NCBI GenBank assembly: GCA_013400115.1
Contig: VXBP01000405.1
Span: forward strand, 59,290-123,289
Source of the DNA: Rhinopomastus cyanomelas
Taxonomy: Eukaryota; Chordata; Aves; Bucerotiformes; Rhinopomastidae
DNA: 64,000 nt
Direction of reading: 5' to 3'
Positions 22,558 to 35,292 of this stretch are shown piece after piece. Numbering within the stretch: the first letter of the stretch is position 1; each line of letters begins with the position of its first letter. A program made the translations under genes and the position numbers. The notes beneath the pieces are model-generated. The model made no database searches and was not told the DNA's origin. It saw only the letters and a program-made list of their open reading frames with translations.

Positions 22558-25500
22558 CGAATGACTTCTCTTTCTTTAAGCTAGAATGCAAAAACAAAAG
22601 AAAACCAATTTCACACGTGGGCTAGCTGGAAATTGTCAGCATGCTAAAAGAAGAAATGATGAAGTAATGTTGCAATTATGATATTATTTGAAAAACTGAG
22701 GTGCAATCTTGTCTGAAATATAGTATATTGTCTTTTTAAGGCCTCATCTGGTCTCTGTTTTAATAATTACTTTGTCAGAAGATTTTGGAGCAGTATCCAT
22801 GTCTTCTCAAAAGTATCTGAATCAAAATCATGTTTTTATTTAAAGTTCTATTGCAAGAAAACATTTTATTTTAAAACTGTTGATAGACTGATATTTCTTG
22901 GAAGAAAAATAGAAGATATCAAACACTGGTTATCACTTGTGATAGGAAAACAAACTATTCAATTCTGTTATTTCTCTTTAGAAATGTAAACCTACAATAT
23001 ATGTCGTAGTTAATGACACTATTTCAAAATTAAGGAAAAATCACTCATGGATGCTGTGCATCATTATCAGATTTATAATTGTTTTCACCCTAAAATAGGG
23101 CATTTGTTGAACTTTGGAGTTCTAAACGGAATCCTGTACATTTTTTAAAGTTCTGCCCCATGCTTTCCAACCAAGCTATATATGTTGCACATTCTGCTGT
23201 CAGCAGTATATAGTATTTTCAGTATTGGGGAGGAGGATTAGTGCTGAAAAAAGCCTCTGTGTTTGTTCTGTACTAGCAGCCATTGCTTCTTAAGGACAAA
23301 TCAGCAATGTCTTAATATAGTGATGGTCGCTTGCATGCATACATGTGCCTTAGATGTGCTGTGCTGCTTACAAACCATAGCTTTTTATTCAGATTAATTC
23401 TGATATCTGAAATGGTAGTTTAATTGGACTTTAGGCATAATGTTTAGCCTTTTCTTCAGAGCCCTTAGGTACTTTGCAATGTACAAACTGGAAGCCAAAG
23501 CCCATTTGTTTCTATGGCTTGGCCGTGGTGGAATCCATCTTATTCAGGTGCCAAAACGTTATGCTCGGTGCTCCTATGGAGCTTGGACTAGACAGTCTCC
23601 GTGGCCACCATGAGAGCAGGTGACATTTCTGCTCTAATGCCTGTGGTTGTAAGGTGGCATCACTTGAAATGGACCCATCCGAGAACTGTATGGGCTGTTA
23701 ATGGACGTGCTTATGCCAGCTTTTCATAGCAGAGAACATCCTAAGAGGGAATGCATGGGCTTCTTTCTTCTAACAGCCTGAACTGCAGTGGAAAGCATTT
23801 GCTAGCCCTGAAACATGCTGCTTGCAACCTGCTGTGTACATCTGCTTCGGTTTAATAGCTTGTGACAAGCAAGTCTAGAGACGAAGCCTGACCGTGGTGC
23901 TCTTTAAAATCCAAGAGCCGCTTAAGCCGGAGCGGTCTTGCACCACTGTGTTCTCAGCCTTCATGGGCTTGAAAGAAAATGTTGCATCTTAGCCTTTAAC
24001 GTCAGGTTGTCTCAGTTTTCTGCTTTTTGAGGCATAGTCACAATTCTGTGCAGTTGACTTCATGCGTTTGTATTTCAGCTTGTCTTTGCTGTTGTCTTTT
24101 TTGGCTGTGCCTTCACACACAGTGCCTGCAAAAAGTATTTATGAATACACAATGCATGCTAAGTGGTCTTCATGGGTTTTCCAGGCTCCTGCTAGAATAC
24201 TGCCTGCTGCTGGCTGTCGCAACCGTCAGCAGCAACCCGTCTTCCTTTTCTTGCCTTCCATCGTCCAGGTACTGTACTCCCTTGATGGTACATGGCTGTC
24301 AACAGGTGCGAGCTCAACTGTGGAGGCACGTGCTAGCGTTTGGTTTCTAGCACGGAAGGAGGACATTCTGCGCAAGAGAAAATATCTATAGATATACCCA
24401 CATCTGTATATCTCTAGATATAATTACATGGCACTTGCAGTTTTATGCAGGCTGCATAAGCAAACCCATCACTTACGCTTTAGGGAGAAGGTTCGCTCCA
24501 CTAGTGTCATTTCAATAATTGTGAATGTGGGCAGCTGAGCTTTTGTGTTTGTGCATCACAGAATTTTACTGAAAACAGGATTCCCAAGTGGAAATGTCCA
24601 AAGGACTCTCCTCCCATTGCTAATGCATGTCTTGCAAAGTTCAATGAAACTGTTTGGCCATCTCAAAACAAGTTTATATCCTGTTTTAATCTGGGACTTG
24701 GAGGAGATTTCTGCAGATTTGTGACTACAGTTTCCAACTCCTGTGACAAATTGCTCTTCTCAATCCAGGCTCTCTAAAAGAAGAGAAAAATGTGTTTCCA
24801 GCCTTTGTGATTGAAAGAGGACTTTGAAACATGTGGAAGGTGTAAACTAATAGGGAAGTCTTCCTGAGTCTGCACACAGCCTAAACCTAGTAGCTTTAAG
24901 AGATCTGAATATCTCCTCTTAGTGGGATATTGACTCAGAAACTTCATAGGGAAGTTTAATTATGAACACTGCTAACTGTATTAATGCCGATCACTGTAGC
25001 AGAAACATCAGTCACTGTTGTATTTCACAGATCTCTATGCTGCTTTCCACATCTCCCAAGTGCCAAAAGCACCAGCTGCCAGGATCTTCAGCTTCACATG
25101 GGCAGCTTTTATAATGCAGTAATGTGCTATCGATATAAAAATATTTTTGCATATATGCTTTTTAATCACAGTTAATAAGACAGAGGCCTACTGCACTTAT
25201 TTTTTAAAACTACGTGAAGCTGCCACAGACTTTCCAGTTGCTAACCCTGCGTACTGTGAAATCCAAAATCTTGCTACACAAACGTAGACACCGCCTGCTG
25301 TGGAATACCTGAAGCCTTGACTGTAACACCCCTTTCTCCGCAGAGCTCACGGGCCATCTCTGTAGAGTTCTTACTGTGTACATAGAAAACAGTTTCTTCT
25401 GCTTTCCAGCAAGGAGTATGTAGCATTTTGTGACAACAAGGCCACTGTATAGTCTCTAAATCTAAAGGAAAAGATACCTGGTGCTTTACTCAACACTTAG

Positions 25501-28500
25501 ATAATTTAAACTTTTTTCTCTCATCACTGACATGCCCTACATATGTTCCTGACCCAGAGAGCCAAAGTTTTCTAGGGACTGTCTAAGGTGATTCATGGGG
25601 CAACAGTCTGCCCCCAGACACACTCTTGAGTCCTGGCCCGCTCCTGTGGCGTGCTGTTGCTGCAGGGGGGTCCCAGAGTATTTGCATTACGTTGAACAGT
25701 TTCGTCAATGCAGCCTTTTTTGTCTGTGTTTAGCAATTCTCAGCAGTGCACAGACGAAGACTCTTGCTGGTGTTCTTTCTTGATGATGACTCTCAGTTAC
25801 GTACAAGCCTCTTCTGTTTCCAGCTTTCTCTAGGGAGATTCCAGTGCGTGACAATCTGGATATTGCCCTTTCTGTATGCTCTTCAGCACAGGGTTAGTGC
25901 ACCTGTTGCCTAGAAAGTCTTGAATTCCAAACAGGATGAAGCTGTTTGGCTGTTTAAAGACAAGCCTGTGATTACAATGCACAACCACGTCTGCATTGCC
26001 TCTCCGATCTGGTTAAAGGGGTCTTGTTTCAGTTCCTGTCTACATGGTACACCTTCGGCTGCTGACTTACAATATGCAATGTTGCTTTCAGCCTTGTACT
26101 GTAAATGTGATTCTTCACAAAGAGAATGTGCAATAGGAAAAGGGAGTGATGGGTGGCATAATTCTGATGGGGAAAAACCACCTTGTGGGTAACAACGCTA
26201 GCTTTCTTATAACTCTGAAATGCAGTTTATTTCCTTTTCCCATGGGTCTTCCTACTTGGAAAAGGAAACTTGAAGATACGTGCCTGTTTCTGTGCCTGGT
26301 GAATTTCTCAAATGCAAAGGTAATAGAGATTTGTGTTAGTTGTAATTTAAATGTTGAACCCGTGAATGTTGGGTTGCGATTGTCTGACGCGTGTTTCTCT
26401 GCTTGCCACGACTACGGCTTGCTGAGATGGGGTTCAAAAGCTACCACCTGTTTGTATCTGTGTTCCAGCGTTTTGCCAACATTGCAGAGTTTCTGCTGTT
26501 GTTTTGTTTTGCTTTTACAATACTGGTGCTGTTCGGTCCAAGACAGAGAAGGCTGTAGGGAGCAACAAGGAAAGTTGCCTGCACCACAGAAGTTAAAAAT
26601 GTGACTGCGGTATCGATGCCTTGATAAGCTTAAACTATGCAAATACACGAATAGGTGAGGGGGAAAGTTCCCGAGTTGCATACCTAATCCCTTAGTGCTT
26701 GCTCCGTAAGTTACTCGTACGTGTGGGGGTACATACGTGTGCATACGGACACGCATCCATGTACATATGGCAAGTCTTTATGTAGAAGTGGTGAAACAAA
26801 ACCCTTTCCTCCAAGTTGTACTTGATCAGCTGGTGCAAATATAACTTGCTGCTGCTAAAGGAGGATTTTGGTTAAGGGCAAACTTTGGATTCGCATCTTC
26901 CAGTTTCAGAGACCTGTATATAGCAAACAAATTGTTTGTTTGGCCTTTCTGAAGACCTTGGGATGTCACCTAATATACATGTCCTTCCTCATACTCCAGT
27001 AAATTGGAGGTTCTTGTATTTTAAACACACGTAGTGATGGGCAACTTGTTAATTGCAAATTCTTTCCTTTAATTTGGGAACAGAAGACGATAAAAAGCTG
27101 CTGGATCTCTTCCTGGAATTCCTGTCCTGTTCAGTCAGTATCTCTGTATTCTGGTTGACCTAGAAATCAGCGCTACTGCAATAAGTGATTAGTTTATGAA
27201 TTCAGTCTGTCTGAGAAGAATTTTCAGTGCTGTGTAGAGGCTATGTATAGTGTAGGAAGCACTTTGCATCTGCAGATGTGTTTGTATAGCAGGTGCTGTT
27301 TGTCTTTTCTGTAAAATGGAAATGAAGGATAAGATGTGAAGTGACTTACCTGGAGTAATGAAAAGAATATTCCCAAGCCAGGACTGAATGAGAGGTTCCC
27401 TAGTGTTCTCTTCAAATCACTGGGTTTTACTCTTTTAATATGTTTGTCTCTTAAAGGAACTGAAAACCAAGCTGACATACCTGAAAGACCCACGTCAGGA
27501 CAGTAAGGGCTAGAATTAAACATACAAGCTGTCGTGATTTGGGGTTGTACGTGTACTGTAGCCCAGATGTTGCTCGGTACCTGGCAGTGTTTTGCACGGC
27601 CTGCTCAGAGCAGCGTGTGACTTATAGCAGCAAATGTGTGTCCTGCTCTTTGTTCAGAATCACCCAGCAAAGCATTTGATGCTTCTCTTCGCTGCAGAGG
27701 GAGAATACCACTTGAAAGTGGGTTCATCCTTCTACCAGCCTGTAGTGTGACTGACCATTTCTTTCTTGTTGGGCTTTCTCTGTTTTTCTTCAAACCAAAA
27801 TATGGAGGGCTTACTTATTCTTTCTTGCCTCTTAATCCAGGCCTTTGCTGAGAAGCACCAGATAGGAAGGTCGTGGAAAACTATGGACTGCTGATTCAGG
27901 GACATCCTCTTAACGTTTAGAAGAGTAGAGATACACAACATGTAAGGGATCTGACTATTCCTGTTTCTCTCCTAATACATGATCAAGACTGCAGCTTCTG
28001 TCTTCCATTTCATGATGTTAGTGTAGATACTAGGCTGTGTTTAATTTTTCTTCTCTCCAAGTTAGGATTAGTTCCTTAGGGTTCAAATAAGTTCTAAATT
28101 TCACAGAGAAGCACCTGAACCAAAATTCTGGATCCAAACATCCCAGATTTAATGTGGAATTCAAATCTGGATCCCAACTCTGTGGTTTACTGACCTATCC
28201 ATGTAGGGAAGAGTTTGTTGTCTCTATGTGGTGTTTGTGTTTCTGGTCCTTTGGAACTAAGCCTTTAATTTGGTTGCCAGTTCTGCAAGGACTTTTTAAC
28301 TTCTTAGTGATGCCGGTGTTCACACGCTCCATTGCTGGCAGTGTGATGCGTAGTGATAAAATTTGACTCTGTCTAAGGGTTACTGAGATAAACCAGCATT
28401 ATCATTCGTAAAGGTCATTTTCTTGCATAGTGTTCTGAGCTTGGGACTTGAATATAGCTCACATCTGAAAGGACACATCTTCCAACTATGACCTGCGTCA

Positions 28501-29326
28501 CTGGCAGAGAGTTGTATAATCTGTACTTGTGGAATGGGAAGGTACAGGCTTCCACCGTTGCTGAAGCATCATGTGATCCACCTGTTTAATTTCTCTTAAG
28601 AGCTGTTCTTTGGTTTATGAATATTTTTTTTTTTCAGTTTTATAGGAAAAAAAAAAAACACATGGGAAGTTCAGGATTTTTTCTACGAGATGTAAAAACT
28701 CCAATGATTTCAGTGGTGACTAGAGAGCTGTGGAAAATATCCCATTAGGAGATGATGGGCTAAACATAGGTCCATTTCTCTTAGACAAGTAGGATAACCT
28801 TTAAGACGCATGGAACATAATAATTGGGAAAACTAAAACCAACATTTGTTTCCAAGAAATTCCATAAGAAATATCTGTGGAAAAAACTATCAGTGATTGA
28901 GAATAATGTACAAATTAATGTGTTTGAAACTCGTGTATCCATTTCCTTAATCTCATCCTCTTCAGTGAACGGTACACTTGTGTTCAGTTTTATGATCAAA
29001 AACAAAGACCAAAGAAGGCCAACCTCATTTGATTGTGTATATTCTGCCTGTCTTAATTATCAGTAGCTGTAAGGATACAGTGCAAGTGATCTGGTAACCA
29101 GTGGTTCGCGTCCTTTTCTAGGGGGGAAAAACAACTTTAAAAATGTATAATTTATTGCTCAGCAATAACCATGTTGTTAAAATAATAATTAAGAAGAAAG
29201 GAATTAGCAACATGTCTTAATTTCCCAATAGCATTATTATATGTCGTATTTCAGTTTACTGTATATTGTGTTTCTGTATTTATTTGTGTTTGGAGGTCTT
29301 GCTATGTCTTTTTGTGTTTAAATACT

Positions 29327-29401
29327 AATAAAGGACAGTGTGTAAGAGTGTAGAATGCCAAACTCTGAAATGCTAAACTGTGTTATTAAAGGAAAAATAA
29401 A
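29327..29401 (+). terminator. TRAF3: Distal TRAF3 poly(A) signals (two AATAAA)
   Basis: AATAAA at 29327-29332, followed by a GTGTGTAAGAGTGT tract, and a second AATAAA at 29396-29401. The GT-rich tract after the first hexamer resembles a downstream element. Base composition becomes less AT-rich after this point, consistent with the end of the transcript. Confidence 0.6.
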
Positions 29402-29420
29402 TCTAAGTAGGAAATGATAT

Positions 29421-32400
29421 TTTTAAAAAAACCCAGTGTGTTGAATGACTGCTCTCGACTTGCAAATGGCCACGGAGCATCCTTTCGCCTCTCCAAACCT
29501 GCTGTACGTTGGCTGTTTGGTGCTTTACGCTTATGCGCCTAAGAAGCTTTTACTGTGGCGTTTCCCTTCGGAGGAAACTTGCCATCGTTTTTATCAGAGT
29601 TCTGTTTTCCATGTGATAACCACTAGAATAAGGCAGTTTATCCCAGTGTTAGTGTCGAGAGTCCTTGTGCAAATGGAGCACAAATAATTGAAATGGCTTT
29701 GTTTTGTGAACCACTTTCCCAGAGGTGCTGGCAGGGCCAGACATTGTGGCTTGGAAGTCTGGAAATGTAATTTACTCTTTTTCCCCTCCAGTGTCATTAG
29801 TTATTCCAATCCTGGAATACGACACAGCAGTCTGTGAGAGCGGCCTGAGGGTTTGTAGCAGGTGAAGCGATAGTAGTGCCACCATGTTTTAAATTCAGCC
29901 CAGGGATGAAGAACCCCAGTCCCCAGGGTGGTCTGTGAATCACGGCACTTCTGCCCAGCACTACGCTGAACTGCCTGTGCTCTTATTCCATCCTACTCCT
30001 TCTTCCTGAAATTCCCGTTTCCCCTCCTTCACGTCATTGCAGGGGTAGTAGTGGGTGCAGCAACGTGGGAATGTCCTGCTGTGCACAGAGCCAAGACTAG
30101 AGTCTTGGCAAGAGCTGCTGCTGCTACGCCAGGACTCAAGCGTGAGTATAACCCGGGCAGTTGATCCAGTGTCAGCAGTGGATTGTCTGAAAGTGCTGGG
30201 TACCTGAGTGCCTTGATAAAATGGAAAAGGCAGTTTGGGAAGGCAGGCACAGTGAGAGGGGAGGGTAATGAAGAAATGCCCTCGCTGCGTGCAGGATGTC
30301 CTGAGGTGGATATTCCCGTTATTCCTTGGAAGCGGTCACTGGTCGGCTCTTGACATCCCCCATCCTGCTCTTCACGCTTTCCGCTGATACTCCCACGGCT
30401 GGTGCTTGACACTGCACTGCCTAAAGCTCTTTGCATCTCGCTGTGGAGTGCAAAAAGATGGTGAGCTGCTTGTTGTCTTGATGAAGTGGGTTTCCTTGGA
30501 GCAGAAGCCTTTCAAGGAAGAGCAGCCTCTCCTATTGCTGAAGTTGCTCTTCCTTCCCTTTTTTTTTTTTTTGCTTGCTGCTGCTGCAGTGTGACACTGG
30601 TGGTGCAGCAGGACAGGTGAGATGAAACAAACTGCTTTAAATGCAGAGCCAACCCCAATTCTTTCCTCACCTCCCTGCTCATCCTCCTCCAGCAATGACT
30701 AGTACTGGAAGTGCTATGTGGTGCTGTTCCTGGCAGGACTGGGCGAGTCTTTACAAAAGGTCTTTGTGACAAGTCCTGGGGAGGTAGAGGCAGCTCTGTG
30801 GTGTGGGCTTTCTCCCAGTGGGCAATTCATTATACGGGGTGATGGGAGCACAGTGCCAGCTTGGGGAGAGCAGGATGAGAAGCTTTCCTGGATGACAGAG
30901 GTAAGTGTGCAGACATGTATGTTGCCCAAGCCTGGACCTGCTGCCGGGCCATCTCTTGAAAGAATTGCAGGGGGATTTTGAAATTGTTGAAGTTTTGTAG
31001 TGCATCAAGCCTTGGGTTTTGTTGCTGTCTGGTAAGGAGCAGTACTTTCAAAAACTGATTTGTTAGTCCTGCAGGTGGACCTATGTCCTGCCTTCTGGGA
31101 CAGCATGTTTTGATGTGACCAGATCCAGAATTGTTTGAGGAAGGGGGAAATATCCGTTGTCCAGAATATGATTTCCCCGTCCTTCCCCAAAGCTGCTTTT
31201 CCATGAGTCAGTTGTGTGGTTCCTTCCTGCACGCCTGGGCTGAGCCCTGAAAGCTGTTATCATCAAGTAACACATCTGGTTTTCCTCTGTTGTTTGGCCA
31301 GAAGAGGTGATAACCCACGTGTCTTCCCTTGCCCACTTCAGCAAACCTAGCACCTAGGGAGGGTGAGCTCACCCAGCCTTACTCCTTCAGGATGCCCTTG
31401 GTGTGTGACCCTGTGTTTTCCCATAAGTTGCCAAAGAACGGAGAGAATGTCTGGGAGCTGTATTCCCCCAGACTGGGCTGGTGATCACAGAAGACAGTCT
31501 GGGGACCGAGTTCCACTCTGCGGGCTGCAAATTGGGCTAAGTGGTGTTTGGCTACAGCTCACAGTACTGGTTGCAGCAGGTGGAAGTGTGTGTTTTGACA
31601 GCATCGCTGTGCTGATCAGAGGCCGGAGGTGTTTGCAGACATTGTTTTGGACACTCCACGGCTGCTTTGTGCCAAGAGAGAAGCACCTGCAGAGATTTGG
31701 ATCTGCCCTGGCTGGTAGAAATGTTACCAATCTCAGCATATGACACCAAGCTAGCTGGGTGAGAGCGTTGATTTGCTTGAAGGGAAGGTCTAGAGAGACA
31801 TCGGGACAGGCTGGATTGATTTGCTGAAGCCAGTGGCACAGGGTTCAAGGCCAAGTGCCAGATCCTGCATTTGGGTCACAACAACCCAATGCAATGCTCC
31901 AGGCTTGGGGAAGAGTGGCTGGAAAGCTGCCTGTCAGAAAAGGACCTGGGGATGTTGGTCAATAGCCAGCTAAACATGAGCCAGCAGCGTGCCCAGATGG
32001 CTGAGAAGGCCAATGGCATCGTGGCTTGTATCAGAAATAGTGTGGCCAGCAGAAGCAGGGAAGAGTTTGTCTCCCTATACCTAGCACCGCTGAGGCCATA
32101 CCTTGAATATTGCGTTCAGTTTTGGGTGCCTTGATGCAAAGAAGACATTCAGGTGCTGGAGCAGGTCCAAAAAAGGGCAACAAAGAAAAGGAGACTGAAG
32201 GGAGGCCTTATCACGCTCTACAACTACCTGAGAGAGGAGGTTGTAGTGAGGGGAGTGCTGGGTCTGTTCTCCCTGCTAAAAAGCCATAGAATGAGAGAAA
32301 ACAGCCTCAGGTTGCACCAGGGGAGATTTAGATCAGGTATCAGGAAACATTTCTTAAAAAGGCTTTTCAAGCATTGGAGTGGGCTGACTGGGGTAGTGCA

Positions 32401-35153
32401 GTCATCATCCCTGGAGGCATTTAAAAGATGTACAGATGTGATGCTTGATGACGCAGGTTCGTGGTAGACCTGGCTGTGCTGGTGTAATGGTCAGAGACTA
32501 TGATCTTAAGTCTTTTCCAACCTTAATTTCCAACAATCTTCATTTCTTTAGGAAATGATTCTGTGATTTATATATACCCTACACCATCAGCCAGTGGGAA
32601 CGCAGATGAGGTGTGTGCGAGCCTCTCCCCTGTCATTGCACCTTTAGCAGGTGTTCCAGGGGTAGACAGTTGTGGCTGGTAAGTGGCACCCAGTTGTGCC
32701 TTGTGCCAGGCCTCTGCCCTCTCTGACTGAGGCTGTGGGACTTAGTACAGCAACTGCAGAACAGTTTTTCTCTGTGCTTTCTGAGGGCACTGCTGTTGTG
32801 GTTTGGGGTTTCTTGGGCTCTACTTCTCACAGCTGTCAGGGCTTCCTGCTAGTGGGTTCAGTGCTGGGGTCCCTTTCCAGCTGCAGAGCGCTGGGACTGG
32901 TGTGGGAGATGTCCCTTGTGCTGCAGGCTGCAACCGGTTTAAACGTTGAGAAGAGATGCAGCTGCACAACAGGGAAAGCAGAGAGGTGCAGTGTCCCTGC
33001 AGGGCTTTGGGAAGTGGCTTTGCCTGCTGGCTACAGGAAGAGTGTTTCTAGCCTTGATGTTACACAGTTTATGCCCCTGTGTGGGAGAGGGGCGTGTGCT
33101 GGGTGCTGTTTTCCCTCCGGTGTTGATGTGCTCACCCTCTACAGGGTGCTGTGGGCCACCAGCACTGGGGGAGCTGCTGAGGAGCAGAAAGTTGGGCTGG
33201 TGGCAAAGAGTAAAATGTGCTGATCTTGTTAGTGCAGCCGTCTTCGTTTTAGGGAACTGATTTCTGCTCCCTTTTGTCTTTATTTCTGTCTTCCTGTAAC
33301 CACCTGATCCGCACCTCGCTCTCATGCCAGCCTGGCCAGCCTGGTCACAGGGCACAGCAGTGTCTTGGGATGGTGGCGCAGGCAGAACTGGGCTAGAGGA
33401 GAGCACACCTGGACCTCGGGGAGAGACCCACAGCAAGGGCCAGGTTACTCTGTGCCCTGACTCCTAGCAGTGATGTTGCAGAGAGAAGCTCTCTCCAGCA
33501 GCACAGGGGCTGGGGACTGTCCCTCCACAGGCAGGGTTTCCCAGGCTCTTTGATGAACGCAGAACAAGATGCAGTATTTCAGACCTCTGCCTGCTAGTGA
33601 GGGGAATCCTGGCTAGCTGAAAATCAAGCAGCTGGCGACTTTGGTGGGACTGTGGGTGCTGTGAGGTGGAGGCTACAGAAAAGCCCACACCCTGTATGGG
33701 TTCTGCTCGCCTTTCTCCAGGCTGTTATTGCTGACTACCCATGATTTATGTTTTTCTTCCCTGTCTATTAACATACAGGACATGTTACTGGAGCCAGCGC
33801 TCACCCTCAGAGTCTCCCAGGAGAGATCTGTGAGCAGTTGTGAGAGCACAGGAGCCTTTCACCTCGATGACATCTCTGGGCATCCAGCTTCCCGTGCAGA
33901 AAGTGCTGACTGGGCTTTGGCTGCCGCCCAGGCTGAGTGGCTGCTCAGGAACTTGCTCCCTTGGCAGTTCATGGGTCACACTCACACCACCAGTGGGCAC
34001 AAAGCTCTAGGCAGGGGCACCTCCAGGTCCTTTGCGGGGCACGGTGCAACTTCCAGGGCTAAGCTGGGCTGCAGTGGGGGCAGGAGCCCTGCAGCTCTTC
34101 TCCTGTGCTAGCAGCACAGCAGGGAAATGGCACCAAGTGGGAAAAGTTTTAGGAGACAGAGGTTTACTCAGGACTTCTGGGTCCCTGGTCCTCTCCTCTC
34201 CCCCAGTCTGCTTAGTTGGAAGCTGGGGAATGATGGGAGCATGAAGTGTGGGGTGGGGCTGGCCTGTACCCCTTCGGTGGTCCTACATCCCTGCTGATGT
34301 CAGTGCAGAGCTTCTTGTGGTGACCCCTCCACTGATGTCCCTTCTGGCACTTTTTCTGTCTTCTCCTGGGCTCCTGTAAAACCCTGTGTTCACAGGTCTT
34401 TGCCCTTGCCCTGCTTGTACCAGCATCTGCCAAGAGGTTTGTGCCGGAGGGGTACTGAGCACCCAGCAATCCCCACGACATGGGCCTCCACTGCCATCCA
34501 CACATCACCCTGTCCCAGATGTCACTGCTCTCCTCCTGTCCTTTTCTGCTCCTAACACACCCGTGTAAATCCATGGGCCTGGCTCTGCCTGTCGCATTGG
34601 TCTGCTCTGGGGCAGAGGACAGGGATGATGGGATCATTCCTCCTCCTGCAGCTGCACGTGCAGGTGCTGCTGCTAGCCACCCCTGTCCACCACTGGCAGC
34701 CTCAGCAGGAGCAGCATAGGGTTGTGGCCTGTGCTGGCTACTGAGCGTGTCAGCTGGTGGCCAAAGTGCAGTCACAAGTTGTGACTGGGAGCTGCTCCCT
34801 TCCAAAGGGGCTCACTGAAAATACACCGAGGCCAATATTGGTAACTACGACGTGTTCTGCTGGGAAGTGGGGCGTGGGACATGCACATGGTGCTTTAGCA
34901 CTCACCACACTTTACCAGGACCCAGCTGGGTGGAGGGAGTGTGGGTGATGGGGTCTGCTGAGCTGAGCTGGGGGACTACTCTCACCTTCCTGCCTCCTTC
35001 CCCAGCAGCTCTCTCAGGCTCCCAGTGGGTGCCAAGGAAATGGGGAGCTCGGGAAGGAGCTGAAAGCAGCTTGGCTTCTGAGACTGAGCAAGACTCTGGT
35101 TATTGCTGGGGGAAAACTGCCTCCCTCACAGGTTTGTTCCCTTCTTTTTACAG
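29421..35153. other. TRAF3-AMN intergenic region
   Basis: Apart from a 0.8-kb CR1 (31730-32566) and a poly-T run near 30560-30572, I see no recognisable gene. The region becomes GC-rich from about 30 kb. Several long overlapping ORFs on both strands (for example near 34212-34805) fit GC-rich non-coding DNA and have no family features. Confidence 0.7.
31730..32566 (+). mobile_element. CR1 LINE, 3' part of ORF2 plus 3' UTR, defective
   Basis: The translation of 31871-32134 shows the C-terminal CR1 ORF2 signature (SEKDLGMLVNSQLN, KANGIVACIRNS, LEYCVQFW). It is broken by stops and followed by the CR1 3' region and a GATTCTGTGATTTAT end. 5'-truncated, frame disrupted, inactive. Confidence 0.9.
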
Positions 35154-35249
35154 CCTCCTTTGAGAAGAGCCCATCACGTGCCCCTGGGGAGAGTCCAAGG
35201 TCCAGTGGGGCAGGGGCTGTGGCGGTCAGGGCTGGCAGCCTGCTGCGAA
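35154..35249 (+). other. AMN: AMN 5' UTR candidate
   Basis: Leader before the AMN ATG. A strong acceptor-like TTCCCTTCTTTTTACAG ends at 35153, so either an upstream non-coding exon is spliced here or transcription starts nearby. A palindromic CACGTG E-box lies at 35175-35180. The start site cannot be read from sequence alone. Confidence 0.4.
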
Positions 35250-35292
35250 ATGAACGGCCTGTTCTTCCTCCTCAGTGTCCTGCAGCTCCTTG
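35250..35292 (+). CDS. AMN: AMN exon 1: start codon and signal peptide
   Basis: 14 codons plus one base. ATG at 35250 begins a hydrophobic stretch (NGLFFLLSVLQLLG) typical of a signal peptide core. Donor GTGAGT. No in-frame upstream ATG close by looks better. Confidence 0.9.

Larger units (their letters stand above)
22213..29420 (+). other. TRAF3: TRAF3 3' UTR (probable extent) with alternative poly(A) sites
   Basis: AT-rich, with no supported coding region and no CR1 element recognised. AATAAA hexamers occur at 22552-22557 (about 340 bases after the stop), 29327-29332 and 29396-29401. A very long 3' UTR is also known for mammalian TRAF3, so the distal pair is the likely main end. The boundary is inferred. 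Short ORFs in this stretch are scattered and unlike any family I recognise. Confidence 0.7.

Noticed and set aside
24027..24391. Overlapping 107- and 109-codon ORFs
   Set aside because: They lie in the TRAF3 3' UTR, overlap in different frames, and show no recognisable domain.
31871..32467. ORFs resembling a protein gene
   Set aside because: They are the defective ORF2 end of a CR1 LINE, not a host gene.
32672..33223. 183-codon plus-strand ORF
   Set aside because: Low-complexity composition, no family resemblance, and overlapping antisense ORFs of similar length.
34212..34805. 197-codon minus-strand ORF between TRAF3 and AMN
   Set aside because: GC-rich DNA gives long ORFs by chance; overlapping ORFs exist on the other strand and no domain, signal or splice pattern supports a gene.
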